From an uncultured Clostridia bacterium (GTDB lineage Bacteria > Bacillota > Clostridia > Christensenellales > Borkfalkiaceae): a DNA stretch of 64,000 nt. Below the pieces are notes generated by a model. It had not been told where the DNA came from. It saw only the letters and a program-made list of their open reading frames with translations, and made no database searches. Where the stretch lies: positions 19,860 through 83,859 of the forward strand of contig CAKNLK010000009.1 in assembly GCA_930989535.1 (NCBI GenBank), in the 5' to 3' direction. How positions within the stretch are numbered: the first letter of the stretch is position 1; each line of letters begins with the position of its first letter. Made by a program: the position numbers and the translations under genes. This document shows positions 1-8,338 of this stretch, piece by piece.

Positions 1-126
1 AATTGCCGCATGCGGCAGTTCCCTTTCCGAATTTCAAACGGCGGGGCAGGCCGAAAAGCCTTCGGCAACCGGGCGGCGTTCGGCGCCCGCGTGCATCCCC
101 GCAGAATCATATCGGAGGTACATATT

Positions 127-747
127 ATGAAAGTTTTGCTTGTCAACGGCAGTCCGCGCGCGCACGGCTGCACCTATACCGCCCTCTGCGAGGTCGCCAA
201 AGCGCTGGAGGAAGAGGGCGTCGAAACGGAGATTTTTCAGGTAGGCACAAGGCCCGTGCAGGACTGCATCGCCTGCCGCAAGTGCAGGGAAATTGGCAAA
301 TGCGTCTTTAACGATGCGGCGAACGAGCTTGCCGAAAAGGCGAAATCGTGCGACGGCTTCGTGTTCGGCTCGCCCGTGTACTACGCGCACCCCACGGGGC
401 AGATTCAGTCTCTTCTTGACCGCGCCTTTTATTCGGGCGGCGCGGCGTTTGCCCGCAAGCCGGGCGCCGTCGTCGTGTCGGCGCGCAGGGGCGGCACGGC
501 GGCCTCCTTCGACGTGCTGAACAAATATTTCACCATCTGCCAGATGCCGATTGTCTCGTCCACCTATTGGAACATGGTCTACGGCGCTTCGCCCGAGGAT
601 GTCATGCAGGATTTGGAGGGATTGCAGACGATGCGCAATCTCGGCAGGAACATGGCGTACCTTATCAAGTGTATCGACGCGGGCAAAAAGGCTGGCATTC
701 GGCCTCCCGCAACCGAATCGCAGTTCCGCACGAATTTCATCCGCTGA
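127..747 (+). CDS. Iron-sulfur-flavoprotein-like NAD(P)H-dependent FMN reductase
   Basis: A 206-residue flavodoxin-fold protein. The N-terminus MKVLLVNGSPR is the FMN phosphate-binding loop of the NADPH-dependent FMN reductase family, and GSPVYYAHPTGQ near residue 80 is the second flavin loop. Cysteines at about 47, 50, 53 and 59 (CxxCxxCx5C) match the cluster-binding motif of iron-sulfur flavoproteins, so a [4Fe-4S] plus FMN electron carrier is likely. Partner and substrate cannot be read from sequence. The ATG at 127 is chosen because GGAGGT lies six bases upstream; the open frame extends further upstream without a ribosome site. It is a single gene with its own terminator. Confidence 0.85.
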   Translation: MKVLLVNGSPRAHGCTYTALCEVAKALEEEGVETEIFQVGTRPVQDCIACRKCREIGKCVFNDAANELAEKAKSCDGFVFGSPVYYAHPTGQIQSLLDRAFYSGGAAFARKPGAVVVSARRGGTAASFDVLNKYFTICQMPIVSSTYWNMVYGASPEDVMQDLEGLQTMRNLGRNMAYLIKCIDAGKKAGIRPPATESQFRTNFIR

Positions 748-824
748 AATATGCTGAATTAAAAAGATTTGGGTGTGCTGTATCAAATGTTGCAAACAGT
801 CGAAAAGAGGAGTTGCCCTTGCAT

Positions 825-870
825 AGCCGCCGAACTGTAGAGTTTCGGCGGCAGCGGGCGGCTCTTTTTT
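825..870 (+). terminator. Rho-independent terminator after the flavoprotein gene
   Basis: AGCCGCC (825-831) pairs with GGCGGCT (857-863) around an inner GCCGAACT/AGTTTCGGC hairpin, followed by a run of six T. Confidence 0.75.
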
Positions 871-915
871 CATATAAGAAAATAAAAATTTTTTGAAAAA
901 ACTTTATTCAAACTG

Positions 916-944
916 TTGACAAGATGAAAGGGCGGTGTTATAAT
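916..944 (+). promoter_or_regulatory. Sigma-A promoter of hsp20
   Basis: Perfect TTGACA (916-921), 17-base spacer, perfect TATAAT (939-944). It lies directly upstream of a CIRCE-like operator, the usual layout of a heat-shock gene repressed by HrcA. Confidence 0.85.
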
Positions 945-945
945 A

Positions 946-1019
946 TTAGCAGAAAAACAAAGAGAGTGCTAACATTTATATAAATTAATTGCTAACAATT
1001 AAAGCGTATAAGTGCTAAC
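946..1019 (+). promoter_or_regulatory. CIRCE-like HrcA operator with two extra half-sites
   Basis: TTAGCAGAA-N9-GAGTGCTAA at 946-972 matches the CIRCE consensus TTAGCACTC-N9-GAGTGCTAA with a perfect right arm and a degenerate left arm. Two further right-arm-like copies follow, TTGCTAAC at 989-996 and AGTGCTAAC at 1011-1019, all between the -10 box and the ribosome-binding site. HrcA repression is inferred; no hrcA gene is in the window. Confidence 0.7.
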
Positions 1020-1041
1020 ATCCGCGAAGGAGATGATATTT

Positions 1042-1473
1042 ATGAAAAATGAACTCAGCAGAAGGAACGCTTATAATGATTTCGACTTCTTCGACGAAGC
1101 CATGCACGACTTTTTCCCCGCATTTTACGGCGGCAAGAACCACGGACATAAATACATGCGCACGGACATCAAGGAGACGGATGACGCGTACGTGATGGAA
1201 GTGGAGATGCCGGGGCTCGATAAAAAGGATATCGGCCTTGAGCTGAAGGACGGGTATCTGAACATTTCCGTCAACAAGAGCGAAAAGGAAGAGGGCGGCA
1301 AGAAGGATAACTATATCCACCGCGAGCGCAGCTATTCCTGCCAGCGCAGCTACTACGTCGGCGACGTCAAGAAAGAGGACATCAAGGCGAAGTACGAAAA
1401 CGGCATGCTGAACGTGACCATCCCGAAGGAAGCGCCGAAGCAGGAAAACCAGCATTTTATCGAAATCGAATAA
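1042..1473 (+). CDS. hsp20: Small heat-shock protein, Hsp20/alpha-crystallin family
   Basis: A 143-residue ATP-independent holdase that binds unfolding proteins in the cytoplasm. A short N-terminal arm (about 1-38) precedes the alpha-crystallin domain (about 39-135), recognisable from TDIKETDDAYVMEVEMPGL and, near the end, YENGMLNVTIPKE. The C-terminal tail lacks a clear IxI motif. The ATG at 1042 is chosen because AAGGAGA ends nine bases before it; an in-frame upstream start lies inside the operator region. It is monocistronic, between a CIRCE-like operator and two terminators. Confidence 0.95.
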   Translation: MKNELSRRNAYNDFDFFDEAMHDFFPAFYGGKNHGHKYMRTDIKETDDAYVMEVEMPGLDKKDIGLELKDGYLNISVNKSEKEEGGKKDNYIHRERSYSCQRSYYVGDVKKEDIKAKYENGMLNVTIPKEAPKQENQHFIEIE

Positions 1474-1522
1474 TAGTTCGCCACGCATAATTGCCGGCGG
1501 CGGCTGAAATCGAAACAAACGG

Positions 1523-1554
1523 AGAGGGAGGGGCTTTATGCGCCTCCCTTTTTT
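1523..1554 (+). terminator. Terminator after hsp20
   Basis: GGGAGG and CCTCCC arms around a GGCTTTATGCG loop, followed by six T. Confidence 0.75.
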
Positions 1555-1574
1555 GCTGTTCGCCTTAAAAAGCA

Positions 1575-1610
1575 GAATGGGCGGTACGGGAACGTACCGC
1601 CCATTCTTTT
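1575..1610. terminator. Bidirectional terminator between hsp20 and the ABC exporter
   Basis: A perfect 14-bp stem (1575-1588 with 1593-1606) around a GGAA tetraloop. T-rich tails follow on the plus strand (TTTTCT) and on the minus strand (CTTTTTAA), so it can end transcripts of both converging genes. Confidence 0.85.
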
Positions 1611-1645
1611 CTATCCTAAAATAGGGGGGAGTGTGCGAGCAAATA

Positions 1646-3434
1646 TTACGCGAACTGGCTGTTGTAGAGAGCTGCGTAGGCGCCGCCCTTGGCGAGCAGT
1701 TCCTTGTGCGTGCCCTGCTCGATGATGTTGCCCTGCTCCATGAACAGGATACAGTTCGCGTCGCGGATGGTGGAGAGGCGGTGCGCGATGACGAAGCTCG
1801 TTCTGCCGCTCATCAGCGCCTGCATCGCCTTGCCGATTTCCGCTTCCGTGCGGGTGTCGACGGAGCTTGTCGCCTCGTCTAAAATCAGCACGGGCGGGTT
1901 GCACAGGAACACGCGCGCGATGGTCAGAAGCTGGCGCTGCCCGACGGACAGGTTGCCCGCGTCGTTGTCGAGCACCGTGTCGTAGCTCTGCGGCATGGTG
2001 CGGATGAAGTAATCTACCTTCGCCATCTTCGCCGCCTGCACGATTTCCTCGCGCGTCGCGTCCGGCTTGCCGTAGGCGATGTTCTCCGCGATGGTTCCGC
2101 CGAACAGCCACGTATCCTGCAGCACCATGCCGAAGTTGTGCCGCAGCCCGCTCCTCGTCAGCTCGGTCGTGGGGATGCCGTCGATGGTGATGCGCCCGCC
2201 GTTCACCTCGTAGAATCGCATCAACAGGTTGATGAGCGTGGTCTTGCCCGCGCCCGTCGCGCCGACGACGGCGATCTTCTGCCCGGGGTGGGCGGTAAAG
2301 CTGATGTCCTTCATCAGAATTTTGTCGGGGAAGTACCCGAAGCTCACGTGCTCGAAGGCGATTTCGCCGTGCGCGCGCTCCAGAACGGCAGGGTGGTCGG
2401 TGTCGGGCCCCTCCTCCTCGTCGTCCAAAAATTCGAAGGTACGTTCCGCCGAGGCGAGCGCCGATTACAGGGAGTTGATCATGTACGATGTCTCCGTCAG
2501 CGGCTCGGCGGCGAGGGTGATGTACTGGAAGAACGCCTGCGCGATACCCAGCGACATGGCTCCCGTCAACATCCAGCCACAGGCAATGAGCAGGATGACC
2601 GCCTGGCAGATGCGCGAGAGGAAGCGGATGAGCGGGTTGACCGCGTTGGTCAAAAAGTCGCTGTTCCGCGCCGCAACGCGCACGCTCTCCGTGTATTCGG
2701 AAACTTTTTCAAAGCTCTCCGGCTCGTGGTTGTACGCTTTGATGACGTCACGGCCGGTATAGTATTCCTCCGCGATGCCCGTCAGCCGCGCGATTGCCTC
2801 CTGCCGCTCCGCCGCGCAGATGAGGTTCTTTTTCGCGACGGCGTTGGTGATGATGAGGCTTATGACGGAAAACGCGATGAAGATGAGCCCCAGCTGCCAG
2901 CTCAGGCAGAGCATGAACACGATGGAGCATGGATGTGAGTAGCTTCAAAAGGCCCGTCTGCAGCGTTTCAGAAACTTTATCCAAGTCGCTCGTCACGCGG
3001 CTGAGAATTTCGCCCGGCTTGTTGCGGTCGAAAAATTTGAGGGGGAGCTTGTTCAGCTTGGCGGCGATTTGCTTGCGCAGCGTTAAAATGAGAACTTCCG
3101 CCACGCTCGCCATCAAAAAGGACTGCAGGTAATACACGGCGCTCTGCACGATGTACAGGGAAAAGAGGATGATCATTTCCTGCCCGAGCGGGTACCAGGG
3201 GATGGAAAAATTTCCGCCTTCCGCCGCGGCGATCGCTTCCAAAAGCGCGTCGATGACGCCCGCGCTGTAGTAGGGGGTAAAGATATTCAGAACGATAAAG
3301 ATGACGATACACACCGCCACGACGATGAGCCGTGCGCACTGGTTTTTCAGCTGCCCGAACAGCCGCGCGGCAGTCTTACGCGCGTTCTGCGGCGCGTCTT
3401 TATGTATCGCGGTGTTTTGCACTTTTTTAGCCAT
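1646..3434 (-). pseudogene. ABC exporter subunit 2, broken by a frameshift and a nonsense codon
   Basis: This would be a ~600-residue transmembrane-plus-ATPase half-transporter, partner of the gene just upstream (8-base overlap at 3427-3434). The start is the ATG at 3434. The N-terminal membrane part reads to about 2930. One extra base near 2919-2935 shifts the frame, and translation resumes as IVFMLCLSWQLG. A TAA at 2465-2467 then interrupts ...INSL|SALASAERTFEF, where a CAA glutamine would fit. The remaining 1646-2428 part is a complete nucleotide-binding domain: Walker A GATGAGKTT, signature LSVGQ, Walker B LILDEATS with the catalytic Glu, and H-loop IAHRLSTI. Two independent lesions favour a true pseudogene over a base-call error, but reads should decide. 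Confidence 0.85.
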
Positions 3435-5166
3435 GCTGTTCGTCCGCCTCCTTTGTCTGCGATTCATAAATCTCTTTATACACGGGGCAATTCATCAAGA
3501 GCTCGTCGTGCGTGCCGATGCCCACCGGCTCACCCTCGTTTAAAACGACGATGCGCTCCGCGTGGCGGATGGTGCTCACGCGCTGGGCGATGATGAGCAC
3601 GGCGGCGTTCTGCGTTTCATAGGCGAGCGCCCTGCGCAGCGCCGCGTCCGTCTTGAAGTCGAGCGCGGAGAGACTGTCGTCGAAGATGTACAATTCGGGC
3701 TTTTTCACGAGCGCGCGGGCGATGGAAAGCCTCTGCTTCTGCCCGCCCGAAAAGTTGGTGCCGCCCTGCGCCACAAAGGAGTTCAGCCCGTCGGGGAGAG
3801 AGCGCACGAAATCTTCCGCCTGCGCCACTTTCAAAGCGTGCCAAAGCTCTTCGTCGGTCGCGTTCGGGTTGCTGTAACGCAAATTTTCGGCGATGGTGCC
3901 CGCGAACAGCCACGCCCGCTGCTGCACGTACGCGATGTGGCCGCGCAGCTGGTTCTGCGGCATCTTGCGGATGTTCACGTTGTTTAAGAGCAGTTCGCCG
4001 TCCGTCACGTCGTTGAAGCGGAGGATGAGGGAGGCGACCGTCGATTTGCCACTGCCCGTGCCGCCGATAATCGCCGTCGTTTCGCCGCGCCTGCAGGAGA
4101 AATTCAGGTTTTTGAGGGTATATTCCTCCGAATCGGGGAAGCGAAACGCTGCATTCCGGAATTCGACGACGTTTTCGGAGGAGGCGGGGAACCACACCTG
4201 CTTATCGGTCAGATCCTGAATGGTCGGCGAAAAGTCGAGCACCGCCTTCACGCGGCCGGCGCATTCGAAGGCGCGGGGCAGGGTGAGGATGACCATCTGC
4301 GCCATCATCATATAGAGGAGCGCCAAAATGGCGTATTCGACGATGGCGGTGATGTCGGTCACGAGAAAAGCCCCCGCCGTCACACGGTAGCCGCTGAGCG
4401 CATACACGATGATGACGAAAATATTGACGGCGAAGAAGGACAAACCGTCCAGACTCGCGAACATGCGGTTTGCCTTGATGGAGGTGACCGCGTAATTGGA
4501 GAAGGAGGTATCCAGCCGCTTGTGCTCGTGGTCTTCCTTATTGAACGCGCGCACCACGCGCACGCCCGTGATATTTTCCAGCAGTACGGTGCTCATGCGG
4601 TCGAGCAGCTTCTGCAATTTGCGGAAGAGGGGAGAGGCGCTGCGCATGATCAGCAGCGCCACGACCGTGATGACGGCGAGCACCGCCAAAAGGATCAGCC
4701 CCATCATCCAATCCTTCATAAAGGCGAGGATGAGGGAGATGACGAACACGACGGGCACGGGCAGCACGATCTGTATGCTCGCCATGAGCGCGAACTGGAT
4801 ATTCGTGATGTCCGAAACGGTGCGCGTCGTCATAGACGCGACGCCGAATGCGCGGAAGTCGGACACGGCCAAATCGAGCGTCTTTTTATAGAGCGCGTCG
4901 CGAATGTCCTTGGCGATGCGCGAAACGAGTTCCGCGCAGGTATACCCGCTCATAATCCCGCCCGCGCCCGAAATAATGGCAGCGACTGCCATGACGACGG
5001 CGGTATTGATGAGAACCTGCATTTCGACGCCCGTCTCGCCCTGTCGGAGCATTTCCGAGGCGAGCGTGGGGATGATGAGCGCGCCCGCCACGTCAATGAT
5101 GAGCAGGATAATTGTGAGCAGGAAGAGCTTCCAATGCGGCTTCAAAAATCGTAGAATCAGCTTCAT
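3427..5166 (-). CDS. Heterodimeric ABC multidrug-type exporter, degenerate-site subunit
   Basis: A 579-residue half-transporter with six membrane helices (about 1-310) and an ATPase domain (about 335-570). Walker A is GGTGSGKST and the signature is FSGGQKQR. The Walker B segment LYIFDDSLSALD has Asp where the catalytic Glu is normal, and the H-loop reads AQRVSTI with Gln for His. These are the changes of the non-hydrolytic site in heterodimeric exporters such as TM287/288 or BmrCD, so it needs a second subunit, and the adjacent partner gene is broken. AAGGAG precedes the ATG. It is expressed from the promoter at 5343-5371 through a long leader with a terminator hairpin. The substrate is unknown; drugs or lipids are usual for the family. 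Confidence 0.92.
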   Translation of the reverse strand: MKLILRFLKPHWKLFLLTIILLIIDVAGALIIPTLASEMLRQGETGVEMQVLINTAVVMAVAAIISGAGGIMSGYTCAELVSRIAKDIRDALYKKTLDLAVSDFRAFGVASMTTRTVSDITNIQFALMASIQIVLPVPVVFVISLILAFMKDWMMGLILLAVLAVITVVALLIMRSASPLFRKLQKLLDRMSTVLLENITGVRVVRAFNKEDHEHKRLDTSFSNYAVTSIKANRMFASLDGLSFFAVNIFVIIVYALSGYRVTAGAFLVTDITAIVEYAILALLYMMMAQMVILTLPRAFECAGRVKAVLDFSPTIQDLTDKQVWFPASSENVVEFRNAAFRFPDSEEYTLKNLNFSCRRGETTAIIGGTGSGKSTVASLILRFNDVTDGELLLNNVNIRKMPQNQLRGHIAYVQQRAWLFAGTIAENLRYSNPNATDEELWHALKVAQAEDFVRSLPDGLNSFVAQGGTNFSGGQKQRLSIARALVKKPELYIFDDSLSALDFKTDAALRRALAYETQNAAVLIIAQRVSTIRHAERIVVLNEGEPVGIGTHDELLMNCPVYKEIYESQTKEADEQHG

Positions 5167-5335
5167 ACTTACTCCTTTTTTTCTTATTTCGGAACGGCTT
5201 ACGGCATAGAAAAAGGGCGCGCCCGACGTCTTTCAACAATCGGGCGCACCCGTATCTTCTCAACCGTTGCGGCTGCGGCCGCAAGTTCTCCGATAAGCTA
5301 TTCCGTTTGCAAGCTGCCGCTTTTACCCGGCAACC
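5167..5335 (-). ncRNA. Structured attenuator-like leader RNA of the ABC exporter operon
   Basis: About 169 nt between the predicted transcription start and the exporter ATG. On the minus strand it forms a hairpin GUUGCCG/CGGCAGC, a second hairpin UUGCGGC/GCCGCAA, and then a 12-bp terminator-like hairpin followed by five U. A terminator between promoter and gene implies conditional readthrough. I tried the common riboswitch signatures from memory (guanidine, yybP, fluoride, T-box, glutamine, c-di-GMP) and none fits. A leader-peptide mechanism as in bmrCD is possible, but I see no well-placed leader ORF. Confidence 0.55.
5209..5251 (-). terminator. Terminator hairpin inside the exporter leader
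   Basis: Arms 5215-5226 and 5240-5251 (GGGCGCGCCCGA with TCGGGCGCACCC, one G-T style mismatch), a 13-base loop, and a U-run in the minus-strand transcript. It lies about 45 bases before the exporter start codon, so it is an attenuator rather than a gene end. Confidence 0.75.
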
Positions 5336-5342
5336 GCTAGGC

Positions 5343-5371
5343 ATTATACACCATAAAAAATCATAAGTCAA
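5343..5371 (-). promoter_or_regulatory. Sigma-A promoter of the ABC exporter operon
   Basis: Read on the minus strand: TTGACT (5366-5371), 17-base spacer, perfect TATAAT (5343-5348). Confidence 0.8.
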
Positions 5372-5515
5372 CAATTGGAGGCAAAAAATTGAAAAGTTTT
5401 TACGGCATTGCAGGTTTGCTTGCTTTTTCTCCGTTTTCCCGCACAGACGCAAATAAATTAAGCCTCCTCGCGGCGGCCGCCGATGTTTTAAATTCCTTGC
5501 GGATGCCGCGCGGCT

Positions 5516-5545
5516 TTGACATTTCCCCCGCCCGCGTGGTACAAT
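5516..5545 (+). promoter_or_regulatory. Sigma-A promoter of the aldo/keto reductase gene
   Basis: TTGACA (5516-5521), 18-base spacer, TACAAT (5540-5545). The ATG follows 21 bases later. The stretch 5372-5515 holds nothing else I can support. Confidence 0.7.
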
Positions 5546-5566
5546 AGAAAAAAGGAGAGTAATTTT

Positions 5567-6511
5567 ATGGAATACGGCAAAATTGCGGGGAGCGAAAAGC
5601 CCGTTTCGAGGATTGTATTCGGCTGCGGCGGCGCCCGCATGTGGGCAGGGGAAGAGTCGTCCGACGTTTTGGATGCGGCCGTCGAGGCGGGCATAACCGC
5701 CTTCGATACGGCGCGCGTGTACGGCAAAAGCGAAGAGGCGCTGGGCAAGTGGCTGTATTCGCGCGGGCGGAGCGGGGTATTTGTCATCACCAAGGGGTGC
5801 CACCCGCTGGAGGATTGGGTTCCCCGCGTGGGAGGCAAATATATCGAAGAAGATTTGTTCCGTTCGCTCGATGCGCTGAAGACGGATTACGTCGACCTGT
5901 ATTTTCTGCACCGCGACGACGAAACGGTGCCCGTGGGGGAAATATTGGAGGCGCTCAATGCCCAGGCAGAGGAGGGCAGAATCCGCGCGTTCGGCGCCTC
6001 GAATTGGACGCATGCGCGTCTGCAAGAGGCAAACGAGTACGCCGAAGAGCACGGTCTGCGCCCGTTTTCCGCTTCTTCGCCCTATTTCGGGCTTGCGGTG
6101 CAGCTTGCGGCGCCGGTGCAGGGCTGCCTCTCCATTGCCGGCAAAGAGAATGCGGCGGCACGGGCGTGGTACCGCGCCGAGCAGTTTCCGGTGTTCGCCT
6201 ACTCCTCCTTGGCGGGCGGATTCCTTTCCGGCAGGGTGAAAGCGGAGCTGGGCACTGCCGCCGTCATCGCCGCCGCGGGGGCGGTGTACGGGTGCGCGGA
6301 CAATGCGGAGCGGCTCGCCCGCGCGGAAAAGCTCGCGGCAATCAAGGGCTGCACGGTGGCGCAGATGGCGCTCGGCTGGGTTTTTGCGCAGGGGCTGAAT
6401 ATCTTTGCCCTCGCCTCCGCCTCGACGCCCGAACGCGTATTTGCAAACGCACAGCCCGCCGTTCTGACGCAGAAAGAGGCGGACTATCTCGATTTGAAAG
6501 CGCCGAATTGA
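5567..6511 (+). CDS. Aldo/keto reductase
   Basis: A 314-residue NAD(P)H-dependent TIM-barrel oxidoreductase. The catalytic tetrad is visible: Asp in AFDTARVYG, Tyr in the same motif, Lys in VITKGCHP, and His in YFLHRDDE. The C-terminal TPERVFAN segment corresponds to the cofactor-binding loop. The substrate is not predictable. The ATG at 5567 is chosen for AAGGAGAG ten bases upstream and a promoter just before it; the frame is open further upstream. Transcribed alone, with the next gene on its own promoter. Confidence 0.92.
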   Translation: MEYGKIAGSEKPVSRIVFGCGGARMWAGEESSDVLDAAVEAGITAFDTARVYGKSEEALGKWLYSRGRSGVFVITKGCHPLEDWVPRVGGKYIEEDLFRSLDALKTDYVDLYFLHRDDETVPVGEILEALNAQAEEGRIRAFGASNWTHARLQEANEYAEEHGLRPFSASSPYFGLAVQLAAPVQGCLSIAGKENAAARAWYRAEQFPVFAYSSLAGGFLSGRVKAELGTAAVIAAAGAVYGCADNAERLARAEKLAAIKGCTVAQMALGWVFAQGLNIFALASASTPERVFANAQPAVLTQKEADYLDLKAPN

Positions 6512-6552
6512 CGGACAAAAGAGAAAAGCGGCCGGGGGAAAAGCGATTTTAA

Positions 6553-6581
6553 TTTACATTTTGCGCGAATTGTGGTACAAT
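6553..6581 (+). promoter_or_regulatory. Promoter of the kinase/TtcA-like gene pair
   Basis: TTTACA (6553-6558), 17-base spacer, TACAAT (6576-6581), 35 bases before the start codon. Confidence 0.65.
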
Positions 6582-6615
6582 GGCGCGGTAATTCTTTTAT
6601 AAGGAAAAGCGGCTT

Positions 6616-7449
6616 ATGAGTTTTAAAATTTCGCTCGCGGGCGATTTGGGCAGCGGTAAATCGACGGTCGGCAAAATCTTGTCGCAAAAGCTGGGCGCGG
6701 AGGTGTACTCCACGGGCACCATTCAGCGGCAAATCGCCACCGAAATGGGCATGACAACACTCCAACTCAACCAATATATGGAGACGCACCCCGAAATCGA
6801 CGGGAAAATCGACGACGGCCTGCGCGCCCTCGAGCATTCGGAGAAAAATCTTATCATCGACTCGCGCATGGCGTGGCATTTCGTTCCGTCCTCCTTTTCG
6901 GTGTACATGGCGGCAGACCCGTTCGTTTCCGCCGAGCGCATTTTAAAGGCGGGGCGGGAGAGCGAGCCGTTCAAAACGGTCGAGGAAGCGGTCGCGTCCA
7001 TTTCCGACCGCCGCAAGAGCGAGATGTTCCGCTATTCCCACCTGTACGGCGTGAACATCAAAGACCTCGAAAATTACGACTACGTCATCGACACGTCGTA
7101 CATCCCGCCCGAAATCGTCGCCGAGCACATCGCGGCGCACTTCGCATTGCACCGCGCGGGCAAACAATATCCGCGCTATGAGCTTTGCCCCGCCCGCCTG
7201 CTCCCTTGCCTGAGCGGGGAGGGCGAGCCCGCATTCTTTGAGCGGGACGGCTTTTACTTCATCGCGCAGGGCGAGCGCGAAATCGCCGAGGCAATCCGGG
7301 CGGGCGCGCCGCTCGTTTCCTGCGCACGCGCGCAGGGCGAATACGGCGAGGAATGTGCAAAAAAACACTGCACGTCCGATAAAATTGCGGTATGGGAGAG
7401 GGAAACGGGCGCAAAAATCGCGCGCCTTCCCGCGTGGCTGAAACGGTGA
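6616..7449 (+). CDS. (d)CMP-kinase-like P-loop nucleotide kinase
   Basis: 277 residues. The P-loop GDLGSGKST at 9-17, followed by STGTIQRQIA and IIDSRMAWHFVP, is the pattern of cytidylate-kinase-like proteins (AAA_18/Cmk2 type) that phosphorylate CMP or a related nucleotide. The kinase fold ends around residue 180. The last ~95 residues (YPRYELCPARLLPCL onward) are an added domain I do not recognise. The gene overlaps its neighbour, which suggests coupled translation with a tRNA-thiolation-type ATPase. An atypical substrate is therefore possible. Confidence 0.75.
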   Translation: MSFKISLAGDLGSGKSTVGKILSQKLGAEVYSTGTIQRQIATEMGMTTLQLNQYMETHPEIDGKIDDGLRALEHSEKNLIIDSRMAWHFVPSSFSVYMAADPFVSAERILKAGRESEPFKTVEEAVASISDRRKSEMFRYSHLYGVNIKDLENYDYVIDTSYIPPEIVAEHIAAHFALHRAGKQYPRYELCPARLLPCLSGEGEPAFFERDGFYFIAQGEREIAEAIRAGAPLVSCARAQGEYGEECAKKHCTSDKIAVWERETGAKIARLPAWLKR

Positions 7450-8273
7450 CGGAAGGGCAGAAAATCGAGCGGAGCATCATCACCACCTACCGCAAGGGGA
7501 TTTGGAGCCGCTTCGTCAAGGGCGTCAAGGAGTACGCGCTCGTCGAGGAGGGGGATAAAATCGCCGTGTGCATCTCGGGCGGAAAGGATTCGATGCTGCT
7601 CGCCAAGTGCATGCAGGAACTGCAGCGGCACGGCGAAAAGAAGTTCGGGCTGGAATTTCTGGTCATGGATCCCGGCTACGCGCCCGAAAACCGCGCGCTC
7701 ATCGAGAGCAACGCCGCCCTCCTGGAAGTGCCTGTGCACATCTTCGAAACGCAGATCTTCGACGCGGTGACAATGGTGGAAAAGAACCCCTGCTACCTGT
7801 GCGCGCGGATGCGGCGGGGGTACCTGTACGAGGAAGCGGCGCGGCTGGGGTGCAACAAAATCGCGCTCGGGCACCACTTCGACGACGTCATCGAAACGCT
7901 TCTGATGGGCATGCTGTACAGCGGTCAGATTCAGGGGATGCCGCCCAAGCTGTGGAGCACCAACCACCCGGGGATGCAGCTCATCCGCCCGCTGTACTAT
8001 GTGCACGAGCAGGACATCGTAAATTGGAAAAACCACAACGGACTGCGCTTTCTGCGCTGCGCGTGCAAGTTCACCGAGCGGTGCGAAACGAAGGAGGAAG
8101 ACTCCAAGCGCTTGGAGATGAAGCGTCTCATCGCCGCGCTGAAAAAGACAAACCCGAACGTGGATATCAGCATCTTCCGCGCGGCGTATAACGTGCACGT
8201 CGACACCCTCATCGAATACGAGAGTGGCGGCGAGCGGCACGACTTTTTATCCCGCTGTAAACCGAAAAAATGA
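7446..8273 (+). CDS. TtcA-like PP-loop ATPase (tRNA thiolation family)
   Basis: About 275 residues from GTG at 7446, which overlaps the upstream stop as GTGA; an ATG at 7392 in the same frame would add 18 poorly conserved-looking residues, and neither start has a good ribosome site. The PP-loop SGGKDS (44-49) binds ATP to adenylate a substrate. CYLCARMRRG and CACKFTERC supply paired cysteines that in TtcA bind a [4Fe-4S] cluster and carry sulfur to C32 of tRNA. Firmicute members of this family often have unassigned substrates, so the tRNA role is inferred. Confidence 0.82.
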   Translation: MTEGQKIERSIITTYRKGIWSRFVKGVKEYALVEEGDKIAVCISGGKDSMLLAKCMQELQRHGEKKFGLEFLVMDPGYAPENRALIESNAALLEVPVHIFETQIFDAVTMVEKNPCYLCARMRRGYLYEEAARLGCNKIALGHHFDDVIETLLMGMLYSGQIQGMPPKLWSTNHPGMQLIRPLYYVHEQDIVNWKNHNGLRFLRCACKFTERCETKEEDSKRLEMKRLIAALKKTNPNVDISIFRAAYNVHVDTLIEYESGGERHDFLSRCKPKK

Positions 8274-8290
8274 ATACGTTATAAGAAACA

Positions 8291-8319
8291 GCGCCCCGAA
8301 AGCATCGCTTTCGGGGCGC
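8291..8319. terminator. Hairpin between convergent genes
   Basis: A perfect 13-bp stem, GCGCCCCGAAAGC with its complement, and a 3-base loop. The T-tail is weak on both strands, but the position between two converging stop codons supports a shared terminator. Confidence 0.6.
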
Positions 8320-8338
8320 ACTTGTCTGTGTATAAACT

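Noticed and set aside
1..126. A longer flavoprotein start at position 10
   Set aside because: The extra N-terminal residues are not family-like, and GGAGGT marks the ATG at 127.
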